A stretch of 64,000 nt of DNA from Druceiella hillmani. Lineage: Eukaryota > Arthropoda > Insecta > Lepidoptera > Hepialidae. The stretch lies in NCBI GenBank assembly GCA_039881145.1, contig JAYKKI010000007.1:43252001-43316000 (forward strand), in the 5' to 3' direction. Position numbers and translations under genes: made by a program. The notes under the pieces were generated by a model. It was given only the letters and a program-made list of their open reading frames with translations, was not told the origin of the DNA and searched no databases. Of the stretch, positions 43,746 through 57,183 are shown in pieces (position 1 is the first letter of the stretch; every line of letters begins with the position of its first letter).

Positions 43746-45744
43746 CGTAACCATGCCCAAATCTGCTGTTAGCTTAGTCCTTGTTAGTTTCTATCATGCC
43801 ACACAGCATTGATATTATCTCCAGCTGTTAATTTGAAAATATTGACATTAAATATTGACATTCAAGATGCAAGAAAAAATTCATATACTATTTTCAAAAT
43901 GCACATAATTTTCAGATTCATAAAATGGAATAAAAAAAAAATTGTTTTCCAATTACCTTATATCTAAATTGAGGTTGAAATATTTTTGTCTGATGGATTA
44001 CGTTAAGTGATATATCATTAATAAGGTCTTTTCAAAAGGAATCGTAAGTGTTCAGCGTTTTCTTTGTGAGATACATGTCTAAAGCATTTTGCGGTGTATA
44101 GTCTCTAACTTTTAACTATCTATATCATAAATGTAAAAAAAATTCAAGATAACTTTTAGTAAATTCTTGAATATAAAGCTATTTTTATCAACTTGCATTG
44201 TTAAATTAATTAGATACAAGCAACAAATTTTTTTCTTTTATGCTTGTGAATATATATTTACATATTTGAATACACTTACATATTTGCATATATTTAAAAT
44301 ATAATTAGTTTAATAGAAATACTAAATGCTCTTAAATACTTTATATATGCCACAGTGCATATGGAAACCTCAGTCTGCGAGATCCATGTTCTACTCAGAT
44401 TTAATAGGTTTTTTATAGTTATTAAAAACATCATTGTTTGGTGACTGTCATCTCTAATCTGTTTTTTAAAATTACTCTCCAGTTGGAATCAATATTGATT
44501 AAGTTCTTTAACTGAGTTTATTTGAAAATAATCGATATAAGAATAGTTAGATATAGCATTATGGAGATAACTTTATATTTGGTTAGTTTATAATTTTATT
44601 TTAATAAAGGTTATATTTACAACATATCTATTCTCATAACTGAAACTCGCGGGATGGAATATAGAAAAACATTACTGTTATTCCCACCTGGTAATGAACT
44701 ATTACTAAGGAAATCAAATTAAATAATGTGTAATATAATCCTGCCACTGCGAAATGCATTTTTTGATCTAGAAGTTTTTAAATTTTTATGGTCTGTCTTT
44801 GTGAGGAGTTTACTTTTCCATATTAAATTTATTCTATTTTTTTCCCTCTAGGTATATTTTGATCTTTTCTTTTTATTTTTGTCAATGTTTAATTTTTGTC
44901 ATGTTTATACTCGTATTATAGGACGAATTATTAAAAAAGTATATTTTTACAAAATATCTCTGTGAACGTTGTTCTCATGTTATGACTAAATTACACTACA
45001 AGTAAAGAAAATAAGTTCACCAGTGTATCTTTCTTTAAAAGCAAAACACTTAAAATTTTTATTTACAATTTTTACAATTTTGACGAGTAAGTTACACTTA
45101 TGTATATACAATGTAGTAGTGGCCTTACAGTGCTACTGCAAACACGTTTTTTTAATACAATACTAAATTGAGTTTTTTAATTCTCTATTATTTTTTTAAA
45201 AAATATGGGTTGATTTATTTTGTAAATTTTGTCTCGAGATTTATTATGTAAATTTATCGTGATTATTTGTTATGTAAATTTGTCAAACATGCATAGTAAT
45301 TACATATTTTGGATGGATTAACTTTAGTAAAACACACAAGAAATGAAACACAATTTCGTAAATTTACATGGATGTATTAATGTGCATCATTTGATTCATT
45401 CTTAACATATAATACATAAACATATAATTTTGTAAATTTCCCATAAAATTAATGTTAAAATTGGAAACAATTTATATAACTTATGTTACATAATACTGAT
45501 TTAACTTTGTATATTCATATATGTTTTACTATTCAATTTTAATCAATCGTAAGACATTTTATAGGCACATAAACATATTCATATTAATTTAAAAACAAAC
45601 TATTTTTAAACACCAAAAACTTTCTTTTCCGATTAATACATTCAATTTTGTTTTTAATTGATAAGGGTACATTCAGTTCAAAAGATCAAAGTATAATATT
45701 TATTGGACGGTACTAGCAAAACATTATACCAACCTTATGTTCTT
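43746..45744. other. Intergenic, unclassified
   Basis: AT-rich sequence with no recognised gene or element; a short stretch near 45220-45470 repeats TATGTAAATTT several times. Confidence 0.5.
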
Positions 45745-45805
45745 TCTTTATGGCCAACGAATAGCATCTTTTTTTGTCCAACATTTATTTCTGGAGACCG
45801 TGTGT

Positions 45806-45852
<47 letters not shown>

Positions 45853-46110
45853 TCTTTAACATACCTAATTCCGCTGACGCATGTATACAAACTCACGCTA
45901 GCCATACGCAACCACTACATTAACCTGAGCGGTGCTGATTTATGTACGCAAGTATTGTGTCCACGAAAAAATTTCAAATAATTATGAATATTATTTTGAT
46001 TTCTTTTTAAAAAAGTTGTCTTTTAAATTTTATTTTGCCGACAATCAACTATTTTTCAATCAAAGAAGTCTTTCTTTTTCCGACACTTATTCCCAATCTC
46101 ATATCCCAAC
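45745..46110. mobile_element. hAT-like MITE, copy B (inverted relative to copy A)
   Basis: Matches copy A when reversed, including CCAACGAATAGCATCTTT near one end and AAAATAAAATTTAAAAGA internally. One end is TTTTTTTGTCCAACATTTATT; the other is TCCGACACTTATTCCC. A (TA)n run (45811-45848) is inserted in it. The frame at 45932-46213 belongs to this repeat. Confidence 0.66.
45811..45848. repeat. (TA)n microsatellite
   Basis: Nineteen TA dinucleotides without interruption. Confidence 0.95.
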
Positions 46111-47187
46111 CTCAGTCAGGTCAGCGTCTACTTGGTCAGCTCAATGTGTTCGAGCGTTATCGTCCATGAAGACAGCAGCAGCTCCTGTAATAGCTAGTGC
46201 TGGTTATGCATGAGGAATGAAAATTTGCCTCAGGTAGCATTGAATTGAAAATGGTTCTATGAATAGCTATTTTCAACAAAAAATAATTTCGTACGTTCTT
46301 TAGAAGTTAATCCCGCCCAAAACATAACAGTGAACATAACAAATGTTTCCGATTATTCTAATGCATATAAACCTCTTTTTTTTAAGATTTCCATAGCTGT
46401 AAAGAACAATTTTAGGTGCCTATAATAATAATAAATGATATAATTATAGATGAGTAACTAAGATGGTACTGTATGTGGTATCTAGATAGATGGTGCTGTA
46501 TTTTATTGTTATTTTCATATTTCTTTTGACATTCAAAATGTCCATTCAGAAGTGGCTTTTAGATAATTTAATCTTTTGAAAAATTTTTCTTTACCAGTAT
46601 ATATATAGGCACCAAAACCTACAAAATTCATCTTTCCCACTGGCACTTGCCATCAACTTTAAGAAATGAATTGGTTTTGTTAGGTTTATAAATATTAAAG
46701 TAGTTTAAAAGCTTAAGACAGCCTGGGTGGAATTGTAGTTAAAATCTCTATGTGGTGGTATTGTAGTTAAAATCTCTATGAATTCATAGAAAGTTTCAAA
46801 ATATTTTTATGATTTTTGTCGCATACTATTTCTTCACAAAGATTGTATATCCAATAACATCATTTATTTTACTCTTTTTTATTCAAAACTGTTAACATGT
46901 CACCGTAGTGAGCAAAAATTCTAGTGCTACTTTACATAACAGCATAGCTGTCATTTTATCTGCTATATTTTTAAGTAAAGAAAAAAAAATTATGTTAATT
47001 GACATATACAAATGTTTTCAAAACATTCTATGACTTATTTGTACAAGAAAAATGAGAAATTATAATCCTATGAATTCTGACTGCCTTGAAATGAAAAATT
47101 CAATTGTTACTTAAATTGTATTAGTTCCAACTGTGAAAAATTGAGTGAAACTAAACACTGATGGTCATTACAATTTGCATGTCAATG

Positions 47188-47758
47188 AGTATGTTTCACT
47201 AGCTGCTCGCATTGCTCACGTACACAACTGCAATCATACCCACTCCACTAGCTACATATATGTTCTGTGGTCAGCGTTGTAACTACCAGTCCACGTGGAA
47301 TGGGTCATGAAGAATGGGTATTGGACTAAAATGAAGAGATTACAGCATTGTATTTTTTATTATGTATTTATTGTTAGATAATAATTTACACTTACAGTAA
47401 TTATAAAATTGCAATTCAATTTTTATAAAAATTTGATGATTTTTTGCACATTTTGCAGCTTTTGCTGTAAACTTTACTTCTATTAGGTAATTCTCAGAAA
47501 TGCATAAAGTGATTATGTTTAATCTTCAAAGATGATATAAATTTACTTAAGTAAACTTAATATATAAATGTGTCAAAGTCAAATTGATAGATGAATGACT
47601 GCAACGACTCACGTTGATACTTGGGTTGGCATAAGCTCGAAGCGGTTGTGAACAATGATGCCATCAATGATTTTGATCAGGACCACAACAATCGCGTTCG
47701 CTAAGTAGAATGATATAGTGAGAGTTTCGAGCATTGTGATCGTCTAGTGGAATGTACT
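47188..47758. mobile_element. MITE related to 30859-31524, single-unit form
   Basis: The ends are inverted repeats of about 30 bases (left AGTATGTTTCACTAG ... CATTGCTC; right, inverted, AGTACATTCCACTAG ... CAATGCTC). The interior shares GGTTGTGAACAATGATG. Superfamily not assigned. Confidence 0.62.
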
Positions 47759-48187
47759 CAATCTAACACGTAGGTTGCTAATGTGCATGCATTGTAGAGT
47801 ACTTAACCCTACATTAACACTGAAATAATGAAATGAATATATGAATGTATATTTTAAAATTCTTTGAGATTGTATGCAAGAAATATTTCAGGGAGGGATT
47901 TGTAAGTGGTCTGTCTATAATTAATGGTAATATTAAATAAGTACAAGAATAAAAAAAGTTTCGACTTTATTAACCTCAAATAGAGACTGGTATTTCAAAT
48001 TTTTTTTCAAGTTTCCTCAACCTATCACTATGTTACTAATGAATTGTCACTGTATTAAATTTCAAGGGTCTAGGTTAAATGTATGAAAGTTACGTGAAAT
48101 GTTCAATACATTTCTTTAGCTATATTTAGGAATATTGATGGATTTTCACTATACTAAATATCAGTATTCTCATTCAGGTTTAGAGAT

Positions 48188-48745
48188 CTTCTTCTTCTTC
48201 AATGGCTTGACAGCCCAGGATGGGCCCTTGCCTTCCACAGAATCAACTTCCAAGCTCTCCTGTTCTTGTCCAGACATTCACTTTATTACACTTAGGATAT
48301 TAAAGTCTTTTTCCGGACAGTCGAGCCACCTAAGTTTCACCTAAATTTTTTCGGGAGCCCAATGGTCTGGCTGAGAAGATCTTCTTTGTTGCACGACTGT
48401 CATTTTGCTCAAATGCCCTGCCCATTTTATTCTCGGAATGGCGATGTATTTGACTACATCCGGTTCTTTATATAATTTGTAACGTTCAGAGTTAGTTCTT
48501 CTTCTCCAGATGTTGTTACATTTTAGACCACCAAAAATACTTCTTAAAACGTTTCAAAAACAGAGATGATATGTTTAACTTCTTCTGTCATTGTCTATGT
48601 CTCAGCAGAGTAGGTAAGAATGGGTCTGATTAAGCTTTCGTAAATCAGAATTTTTGTTTTTCTACTGGTGAAGGTAGACTTCAAGTACTTTTTAAGATCG
48701 AAAAAACATTGTTAGCTGCTGTCACCCTACTGCGGATCTCAGGCA
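48188..48745 (-). pseudogene. RTE-type LINE 3' fragment
   Basis: The minus strand, in broken frames, reads KTKILIYESLIRPILTYSAE, TNYIKNRM-like and FRE*NGQGI (family RLRWAGHV), ending in KNRRAWKLILWKARAHPGL, the typical RTE C-terminus, then a GAAGAAGAAGAA tail at 48188. Many stops. Confidence 0.7.
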
Positions 48746-49661
48746 TGATATCATTGAGATCAAATAGACTAAATATAAATTAAAAATAGGTTTCTAGATC
48801 AAATAGATTAAAATTCAAAAGTTATGTTATGAGAGACTGAAAAGTTTTGCAACTGTTTTTTGTTGGTGGGAAGCTTAATTTGCAAAATTATATGAAATAA
48901 ATTTATCATGACACGAGGAGAAACTGTCACTGACCATTCTGTTTTGCCATACCCTGCCCATCTAATAAAAATTATCCAATTGTATCAATTGCAATGATTT
49001 ATAAATAAATATACAAAAACGTGGAGAGAAGCTTATCTTATGAGATATAGTCTTACAAATGACAGTATTAAAAAATTAACAGTGAAAAAGTATGTGATGT
49101 TGTTGCCAGTTTCTATGTTATTAAATCACTGCTTTTTCTAGCAGTTTCTAAATTATATTTTATTCTTTAAATGTAATGTTTTATTATTGATGGCAAATTT
49201 TGAACGTAATATCCAATTATTGATGTCAATAATAATGTCTGTAATGGTCACAACTTAAAATACCATAGCTAGTAAGAGTGGAGACATGCCCACTCGAAAC
49301 CTTTTTTCTATATTAGTAAATAATCAGTATTATAACCCCTTCCTTCATCACATTATAACACTCGTAAAGTGGCACATGGAACAAGTTCGATGTTAATTGT
49401 TATTAACATAACTAGGGATAAAATTTGAATTTAAGAGTAGCTAGCTCTTGTTTCGAAATATGTATCGATCATTGTAGAAGTTTTAGTTGTATGAGCAACA
49501 AGTATTTTGCTTCTTGAGTATTCGATCTTTTGAGCATTACATCCGCATATAGGATTCACTTTGTCTACATACTAAAGCTCTAGTCAACATTTGTATACCT
49601 GGACTCCTTCAAGAGATTGTTCTTCTCTCTTGTTGACTTCATAAAGATGTGTACCTGATAT

Positions 49662-49859
49662 TTACTTTGGGGAGTTGTATTTTATGACTAAATCTTTGAG
49701 GAGTCTTTCCCACTGATCAATGTAGTTTTGCTCCTTTTTGGTCCTTTTAGTCCTGGCAATACGACTAGTTATGATAGCTTTTGATGATTTCTCGAAATGT
49801 TCAGAAAAACCTGTGGATAAAATATTGTTCCAAGGTGTGCCTTTTCTTTCCAAAGTCAT
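49662..49859 (-). other. Unassigned 65-codon frame
   Basis: Reads WNNILSTGFSEHFEKSSKAI and KEQNYIDQWERLLKDLVIKY, with a coding-like composition (charged, amphipathic). The frame does not continue cleanly on either side, and I do not recognise it. It may be an exon or a transposon piece. Confidence 0.25.
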
Positions 49860-50714
49860 AAATTTTTTACACTTAATAGCACAAACTGTTTGAAAACTAA
49901 GATCACGATGCAGTTCTTATAAAAATTGCTTATATTGAGTAAATGCAGTTCAGCGGCATACATTTTTTTAATGCATGCTAAATTTTTTTTTATTTAAACC
50001 AAGTTATGAATTTAAAAAATTTTAAATGGTTTTAGATATTCATCGCTTATTGTGCGAAAAGTACTCAAGTAATTGAGATATAAAAACAATTTGAATACTT
50101 CTTGAAGGGCAGTGAATTTTCCTAAAAAAAATTAATGGTAGCAAATTTCAATCTCAACTAATTTGTTTAATACACCCTATTCAAAAGGTACAACGGAGGT
50201 GTATATGATATTTACTTTTTGCACACTCTTACATAAACATTTTTAAGTTTCCTGCCAATTTAAAAATGTGTAAAAAATTAATTATAAAAAAAGGTAATAA
50301 AAATTAATGCACATTTTTGAAAATTGTTGGTATAGTTTTCATATAAACATTTTCATTCTTTGTTTTACATTTTGTAAGTCAATTTTTGTTTTTTTTTGGT
50401 TTTTTATAAACCGTTTTCTTTAAATTAACTCTGGTAGTTATTTTACTGTAATAATTAATCTTACTATGTTTTGTAATTTTTTATGGTCCACGTTATAGTG
50501 AACTCAAATATGCACAAGTTCTTTTACACAAGACAGATAGTTTAAAAGAAAAAAGAAAAAATTTTGTATTTTCACGTTTTATTCTAGCTCCTAGTATAAC
50601 TCAACGAGCAATATAGGCGCCATCAGGTGTAAACGGAATTCTTCAAGGACTTAACTTGTGTGAGTATTCACTATGTTTCACGAGCAGATCAGCATTGATT
50701 TATTTTGATTGGCT

Positions 50715-50776
50715 TGATGATCTATCACATAATAGTCTGAAACCGTGACCTATCACATAATAGTCTGAAACAGTAA
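50715..50776. repeat. 28-bp tandem duplication
   Basis: CTATCACATAATAGTCTGAA followed by ACCGTGAC or ACAGTAA, two copies. Confidence 0.85.
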
Positions 50777-52418
50777 TCATACAGACTTTTACCTACATTT
50801 TTACAATCCGTATTTAAAACACATCTCTGTTAGTATCAAATGTATATTCTTTCACATCATCGTATGGAGAAGTAGATATGTAGTTTAACCTGACAGAAAT
50901 ATATTGTAAGAGTTAAAAAAATTTACTTTTTATAGGCAGTATCACTGTTTGCTTGCCAAAGTAAGATAACATCTTCACCTTGCAGATTGAGTAAATTAAA
51001 AACAGCTAATAACAAGCTGGTTTTTAAATAAATTAAGAATTGTTATGCTTAATTTATTTAAGATAGCAAAAACCAATATTTAGGTTTTTTGTTATATTAT
51101 ATAATTTGCTATTGCTAATGCTGAGGTCTAGATTCTTTGAGGATACATTATGCAAAGGAAAAGACTGTACATTATGGTTTATGATCTTTGATGTATTAAA
51201 TCAAATTATGCCGTAATCTCCAAACATCAACTATGCATGCACAGTAGCGAAATCAAAGAAGAATATTAAAAACTACACAGGTTTTGGTTTTCTTTTTAAA
51301 GTATGGATATATATAATTTTCTAACAAAAAAATCTGTTTTAGTTTCGATAAGTTCTCAAACATAGAGTGTGTACGAAAACTCACGGGTAACTAATTGAAG
51401 GGATCGGTGAATTACCGTACACCTCAAAAAGTCTTACTGGTATGATACTGAAGTTTGTAAAGTCTAGCTTCTTTCTGGTGAGTTAGCAATTGCTTACCGT
51501 CTTACCTGATGTTGGAGCTTGGAAAAGATGGCAGAGATATCTGCAATATGTTATCTGTGTGTGCATTGTTAATTAATTTCTATTAATTCTTGAGAAGTTA
51601 AAGCCCTTAATAGTAAGCAGCAACGGAAGAATTAATAGCAACACAGTGTGTTGCCTTTAATAGCTGTTTTTAAAGAATATTGCTTGATGAAGCACTATCC
51701 TCTAACTTGATAAGTTCTCCTTAAAATTACCTTTGACTTTGTTTTCATTAATTTTCACAGAAATGCTCAATTTAACATATAAAACAAACCAAAGATTCGT
51801 CCAAAAATTTAATAGAAATCAATTTATTGTACGTTAGTAAGAGTTTGAAAACATACCCATAATTACATTTTAAAGGTTAAAACAGAATTATCACTAGTGA
51901 ATAAAACAATACTCATATTGCTTAATACTCCAATCCAACAAGGGATTTACTTATAATTTGCCATGTTGCGTTGTATTGCTCTGATGATTCCACATGTCGC
52001 CCGGTGTCTGTGCAGATTTAATCTTTTAGCTAATACAAAAATTTTGACATTGACTTGAATTTAACAATGTCAGTATAGGTAAACTTCACACTGATATATG
52101 GAGAGAATTTGAAGTTTACAGATAGAAAAGCAGATGTAGCGTGTAATTTTCAGAGGGATCAAAAACAATATAATCTTTAACACAATTGTCATACTTTTTT
52201 TTGAAACTAAAAAACAATTAGACTCCAGTTAGCAGTGAAACCTAACATTTTTCTCTTATAGGATGGAGATGACTTGATATATGGAAATTTTATACACTAT
52301 ATTACGCTCATCCATTCATGTATTCCATTGTCAAGATTAAAATAACTTATAATGTCATCACAAAAAGTACTTAAGGAATTGATACATCACTACTACTTCC
52401 TACATAATTTTCTTTAAT

Positions 52419-52468
52419 TGTTTTCTACATAATTTCTACTAAGTTTAGTAGAACTTATGTAGAAAACA
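52419..52468. repeat. Inverted repeat, 24-base arms, 2-base loop
   Basis: Arms 52419-52442 and 52445-52468 pair with one mismatch around GT. Intergenic. Confidence 0.92.
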
Positions 52469-53188
52469 GTTTCCATTCCAATAAACAAAGTTTTGAAATA
52501 CCTCACTATATTTTTAGTTTACATCTTAAAATTTTTAGTAAAACCAATATCATTTGAAGATTTGTTTGAAAGTGTAGATGAAAAGAAACTTACTGTTGAA
52601 AGAAGGTGAAAAAAAACCTTACTTTTGGCATTCTCTCTGAGAGTATCCCGGCGTATGTGTCTATTTGACTTAACGTAATTTATTAATGTAACACCGCCTA
52701 ACCCAATGAAAGTGTGTGAAAAGCAGTGCTGAAATATATTACTATACAGGTGTAGCAATTTACAACTTCATCCTATAATATAACAGCCTAATGTCGAAAA
52801 GAAAAACAAGTATCAAGTAAAAATACAAGTATCACTACTAAATTTAAAACTGAAAGCCTTGTTTTATTTCTATTTAATAACTTGTAAATCTATTTTGCAA
52901 ATGAAATTTTGGCCTTGAGATTTTTTATTTTTATTGTGAAAGATTTTTTATTGGAAATTGCTACTGTCTGATGGAAAAGGGCAAATCTTTGGGAATCGCT
53001 GTGTTTCGCGGTATGTATGCGATTTCACCATTGGTAATAATTGTTAGAATAATGGCTCCAATAATATTTTTATATAATGTTTCGATTTTCAAGGGGGCGC
53101 CGTTGCATTGTTTCAGAGGATTAAAATTTTGTGAATGTAAAAAAAGAGTGCAGACCAGCAACATTTTTCCAGACTTGTGCAGACCAGC

Positions 53189-53238
53189 AATATAGTTAAT
53201 AAATTCAATGTAGTCACGTTGAATTTATTAACTATATT
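53189..53238. repeat. Perfect inverted repeat, 20-base arms
   Basis: Arms 53189-53208 and 53219-53238 around a 10-base loop. Just before it, GTGCAGACCAGCAA occurs twice 28 bases apart. Confidence 0.93.
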
Positions 53239-53839
53239 CTCAAAAATTAAACAACATATGTACGTCCTATATAGCTTATGACAACTATGAATTAATGTTA
53301 AGTCAACATTTACTTATTACAAAAGTGTTTTGTGACCCGACTCCATTTGAAATAAGAGTATTGTAACGTGTGGCACATCAAGGTAATCTATAGTATAACA
53401 ATTGTGTTATATTTCATTTGTCAATTCTGCGATAAATACATTGTATTATAAGTACAAAGTTACCAACCAAATAACAAGTTTGAAATAAGTTTGTGCATGT
53501 ATGGCATATATATAATTATGAAGGAATTTAATTGAGAATACTTGATAAAAAAGGCATTTCAAAAAGAGTTTTTATCACACTTTTTATGTCTATTCCTTAA
53601 AGCGCATTGACATATCTGTCTATTTGTCATACCCACTTTTCTCATACAGTTTGACGTAGTAACTTACAATTTGACATTGTAATATACATACGTGAATACA
53701 TAGAATAGTTATATGGAAATTTTTGAGGGAAAAAAGTAGGTAAGCGAAATTTTTTTCTCGATTTCATGTGTTGTGAGAGGTATCACTCAAAAGAGCAAAT
53801 TATAAGAATTTCAAAACAATTCCTTTTAGAATTTTATTT

Positions 53840-53895
53840 TCTAGACCCATAGGTAACCTGCGACCTGTGGGCCGCATGTAGTCCACATAGGGTAA
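53840..53895. mobile_element. Possible hAT element end
   Basis: CATAGGTAACCTGCGACCTG followed by TGGGCCGCATG resembles the terminal motif of widespread animal hAT elements (AACCTGCGGCCCGCGGGCC type). The other end was not found. Confidence 0.4.
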
Positions 53896-56847
53896 GTAAA
53901 GCTGTGGGCGTAAATTAATTAAAAAGTTTGCAAGTGATTGAGTGATTTTTTCTTTCATTATTAAACCCATTATACATAACAAAATAATTCCCCGATGTTG
54001 GCATTCCTGTTTTTAATAATAAAAATCAAGTAAAAGCATCACTTGCACGGGAAACATTACCCCATGCGTGCACTGAAGTTTTGTTGCTTGTGTACATGAC
54101 TTGTGTACTTGTACACTTTTAAGCGTGATTTGTAGGTATAATTATGACACAAATGCGATTGACCTATCACGTGTTGCTGTCCTAATGCCGCTGCATATCG
54201 TTAACCAGCTAATATTTCTCGGCGATCAAGTGTACATATTGTAGAAGAAATAAAACTCAATTGACCCCTTCGGCCAAATCTTTATTAAAAAAACTGTGCA
54301 TGAAGTTACGAAATTTTGAAAAATTGCATTGTTTAAGCTGTAATATTTATGTGTCGACTATGAGATAAAAATATGAAACTTGCATTATATTTCGTTACCT
54401 TGAACTTATATAATTTCTTAAGATATCTGGAATGCTTGTTTTGTTAGTTTTATCTTTTGTGCGTTCATAAGTGGTTTAAAAGAAGTAAAAGCACACCATA
54501 GATATCTTTATTAGGAAAATGTTAACAGCTAAAAATATTAAAGTATAAGAATGAGGCTTCTTATATAATTTAATTTGGGTAAATCCTCTCATAACCAAAT
54601 TAATGGTGTATGCGAAAATGAAATAACGTTTGATTTCCTTCTTTGGGACTCTAAAGAAGATTCTCACTAAGTTTGAGCAAAATAAGAAAGAGCCACCTTA
54701 TTGATTAGATGATTTCATGTAGAATGACTCAATCATCAAAACTAGGGAGAGTCTATGTACTGCATAGCGTACGATATTGAAACGTTTAAAAGATTGCACT
54801 ACTTGTATTCATTCCATCAGTGTAAATATTAGATAACAGTTATATGATTGACACTTTCATTGTTCAAGATATTGTATATTTTTTAAGTAGCAGAGTCATG
54901 TCAATCTCAAAAAGCCTTGGTAATAGGTGTGGGTTGGCTTTTAAAAATGCTTTCCGACAAAAACATTATAATTCTGATTTCACTGGCTAAGAACAGCTAG
55001 ACAGCAAAGAACACATCTCTCATTCCATCATATCATCGGTATGTTTGAAGATACCTAATGTTTCATGCTACCGCAATTTCCAACAGTGATAAAAAATTGT
55101 GGTTCAGTTGTGGTGGTACATTTCTCATTTTTCTGTAAGGATTCTCTAACAACAGAGGTGCTTTTCATTGTGGTGTAATTCTTTAAATCACTAGGTCGTA
55201 GTGACTGCTGACTCCTAAAAACTTTATGTAATTTGTTGTAATATCTGTTGCAACTCAGTAAATACTGGAATATTTGCTATGGCTATTTTTTTATCGATAT
55301 TCCAAGTTAATCTTTTGTTTGTAAATTGTGTAATTAATTTTAGTACATATGGACGGTATGTTACTGTCTCTAAAAATATTTGCTAAGGGATTTAATGTAT
55401 ACGTAATTAATACAAAATCATAAGCCTTAAAATACATTATTTCAATCCAAAGTTTGAACATAATTTGAGGATAATTATTTTGTATAAAAACCGAATAAAT
55501 GTATAAAAAAGTGAAAGAATGTTTTATTTTAATATTTTATTTTTATTAAAAAACAAGTCATGCCATTAATTTTTAATATATAGCAACATCAAAAGATTTT
55601 AATCTTCAAAAAAATTACCACATATCGGTGTTTAAACAGAGTTAAACTCGTTTAGTCGCCTTTACTTCTACATCATAATACAGCATACTCTACGAAAAGT
55701 ATTATTTTGAACCGAGCTCGCATTTTTTATTTTACGTGTTAATAAGAACTTTATTTTTAATTTGATATACAACTTCCTACATCATTATTATAAATCCAAT
55801 TCCACCACTAGGCATGTCACATCTCGACCCATTTCGACCCTGTTACAAGGTAAAAGCTACGCTTACACGTACACATTTGCCTTCTGATAAAATTATTTCA
55901 TAGAATATTTAATATTTAAACACGTAATAATCTCTCATATTTCAGCATTATGTACACGTAATAACATATTGTAGCATTTATTACTTTAAACATTATCCTA
56001 ATAAAATAGACCTATTTAACAAAGCTATTATAAATAAAAATACATATATAAATATCAACTCTTTTAAAAATATTAAGTAAGTGCGTTAAGCTTTATCCTT
56101 GACCGTAAATAGTTTTTATTTCTCCAAAGGTATCAAAAAAAAATCATTCTGTCATGGTAGGCAATTTAATACTATACTTCATTATACAATACATCTGCCA
56201 AATATTCATTATAATATTTCAGTCAGTTTTCAAACATAAAATTTACGTAAAATATCCAATTCAGTGCTTAAATTTTCGTCCTAAATATATTCCAATCGTT
56301 AATATTGGAAAACTACATGCGCATATCCAATACTCAATGCCTCATAAAATAATATTCAATAACTTTAATACAATATTTTAGGAGAGTATTATTAATAATT
56401 TTAACAATTTTTCACAGACACAGAAGAACTGCTTTATGAGTCTAATATTTCGATTTAAGTCCATCGATTCTTCCACTAGTGCTCATAACTCCAGCCGTTT
56501 GCATTAAATTAATCCCTAATGGATATAGATACTGAGCCTATCAAAGTCCTTTTCTAATTTCTAAGCAAAACGCTGGCGGAATAAAGAAAACTAATAGCCA
56601 AATGCTGATGTAACAACAAAAGCCAGTGTCAATAGCTGATGTAACAACCACAGCCAGTATCAAACTAAATTTAGTAAACGCAAAATAAATTTTTCAAATT
56701 ATTTCTATCCTTCGACAGAGTCATATTAGCTAACCAAGAAAAGAAACAAACACATATAAAAATATATTATCTACAGCAGTACACATCAAATCTATACAAA
56801 TTCATAAACAATATCTACATTAATGCTAACCCAAATAATGTTACAAT
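53896..56847. other. wake 3' flank and probable 3' UTR
   Basis: The part nearest 56847 should be wake 3' UTR. Minus-strand AATAAA candidates lie at 55977-55982 and 55750-55755, among others; the true end cannot be chosen from sequence. Otherwise nothing recognised. Confidence 0.45.
56603..56665. repeat. 33-bp tandem duplication in wake 3' flank
   Basis: GCTGATGTAACAAC followed by AAAGCCAGTGTC or ACAGCCAGTATC, two copies. Lies 180-250 bases past the wake stop, so probably in the 3' UTR. Confidence 0.75.
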
Positions 56848-57183
56848 CTATATATAAGCTGGCTGCCTAGAGGAATGTTGGATAGCTGCTAGGACGTCGT
56901 GCCTGAGTCGAACATAAAGTCTGCCCTTCCGCCAGGGGTTCTGCAGCTGCAGAGGCCTGAAGTCATCACGGAGACACCGCTCTCTAGCACCGATAACGGC
57001 CACTAGACAGAAATCAGATAGGCGCTCAGGGCCATAGACTGGGCCATCTTTGCTCTTTAGAACGGCTGCCATATTGAGTTGTTTGACGACCAGATCGATC
57101 ACTTCACGAGCTGATGTTCTTGGGGTTACATGTAATTTAAGAGAGGTTCCAGCTGCTAAACCTGTGTCGTATGCTGCATATAC
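56848..57183 (-). CDS. wake: wake last exon E (Ras-association domain)
   Basis: Acceptor TTCCAG, phase 0, 111 residues plus TAG. Encodes GTSLKLHVTPRTSAREVIDL, VVKQLNMAAVLKSKDG and SDFCLVAVIGARERCLRDDF, matching the ubiquitin-like Ras-association fold at the family's C-terminus. The first frame ATG at 57102 lies inside the exon and is not a start. Confidence 0.91.
   Translation of the reverse strand, partial: VYAAYDTGLAAGTSLKLHVTPRTSAREVIDLVVKQLNMAAVLKSKDGPVYGPERLSDFCLVAVIGARERCLRDDFRPLQLQNPWRKGRLYVRLRHDVLAAIQHSSRQPAYI

Larger units (their letters stand above)
48746..53839. other. Intergenic, unclassified
   Basis: No supported gene. The unassigned frame at 49662, the duplication at 50715 and inverted repeats at 52419 and 53189 are the only structures noted. 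Frames at 52519-53195 overlap on both strands and look like chance. Confidence 0.45.

Noticed and set aside
45932..46213. 93-codon plus-strand frame
   Set aside because: Covered by the hAT-like MITE copy B and its flank.
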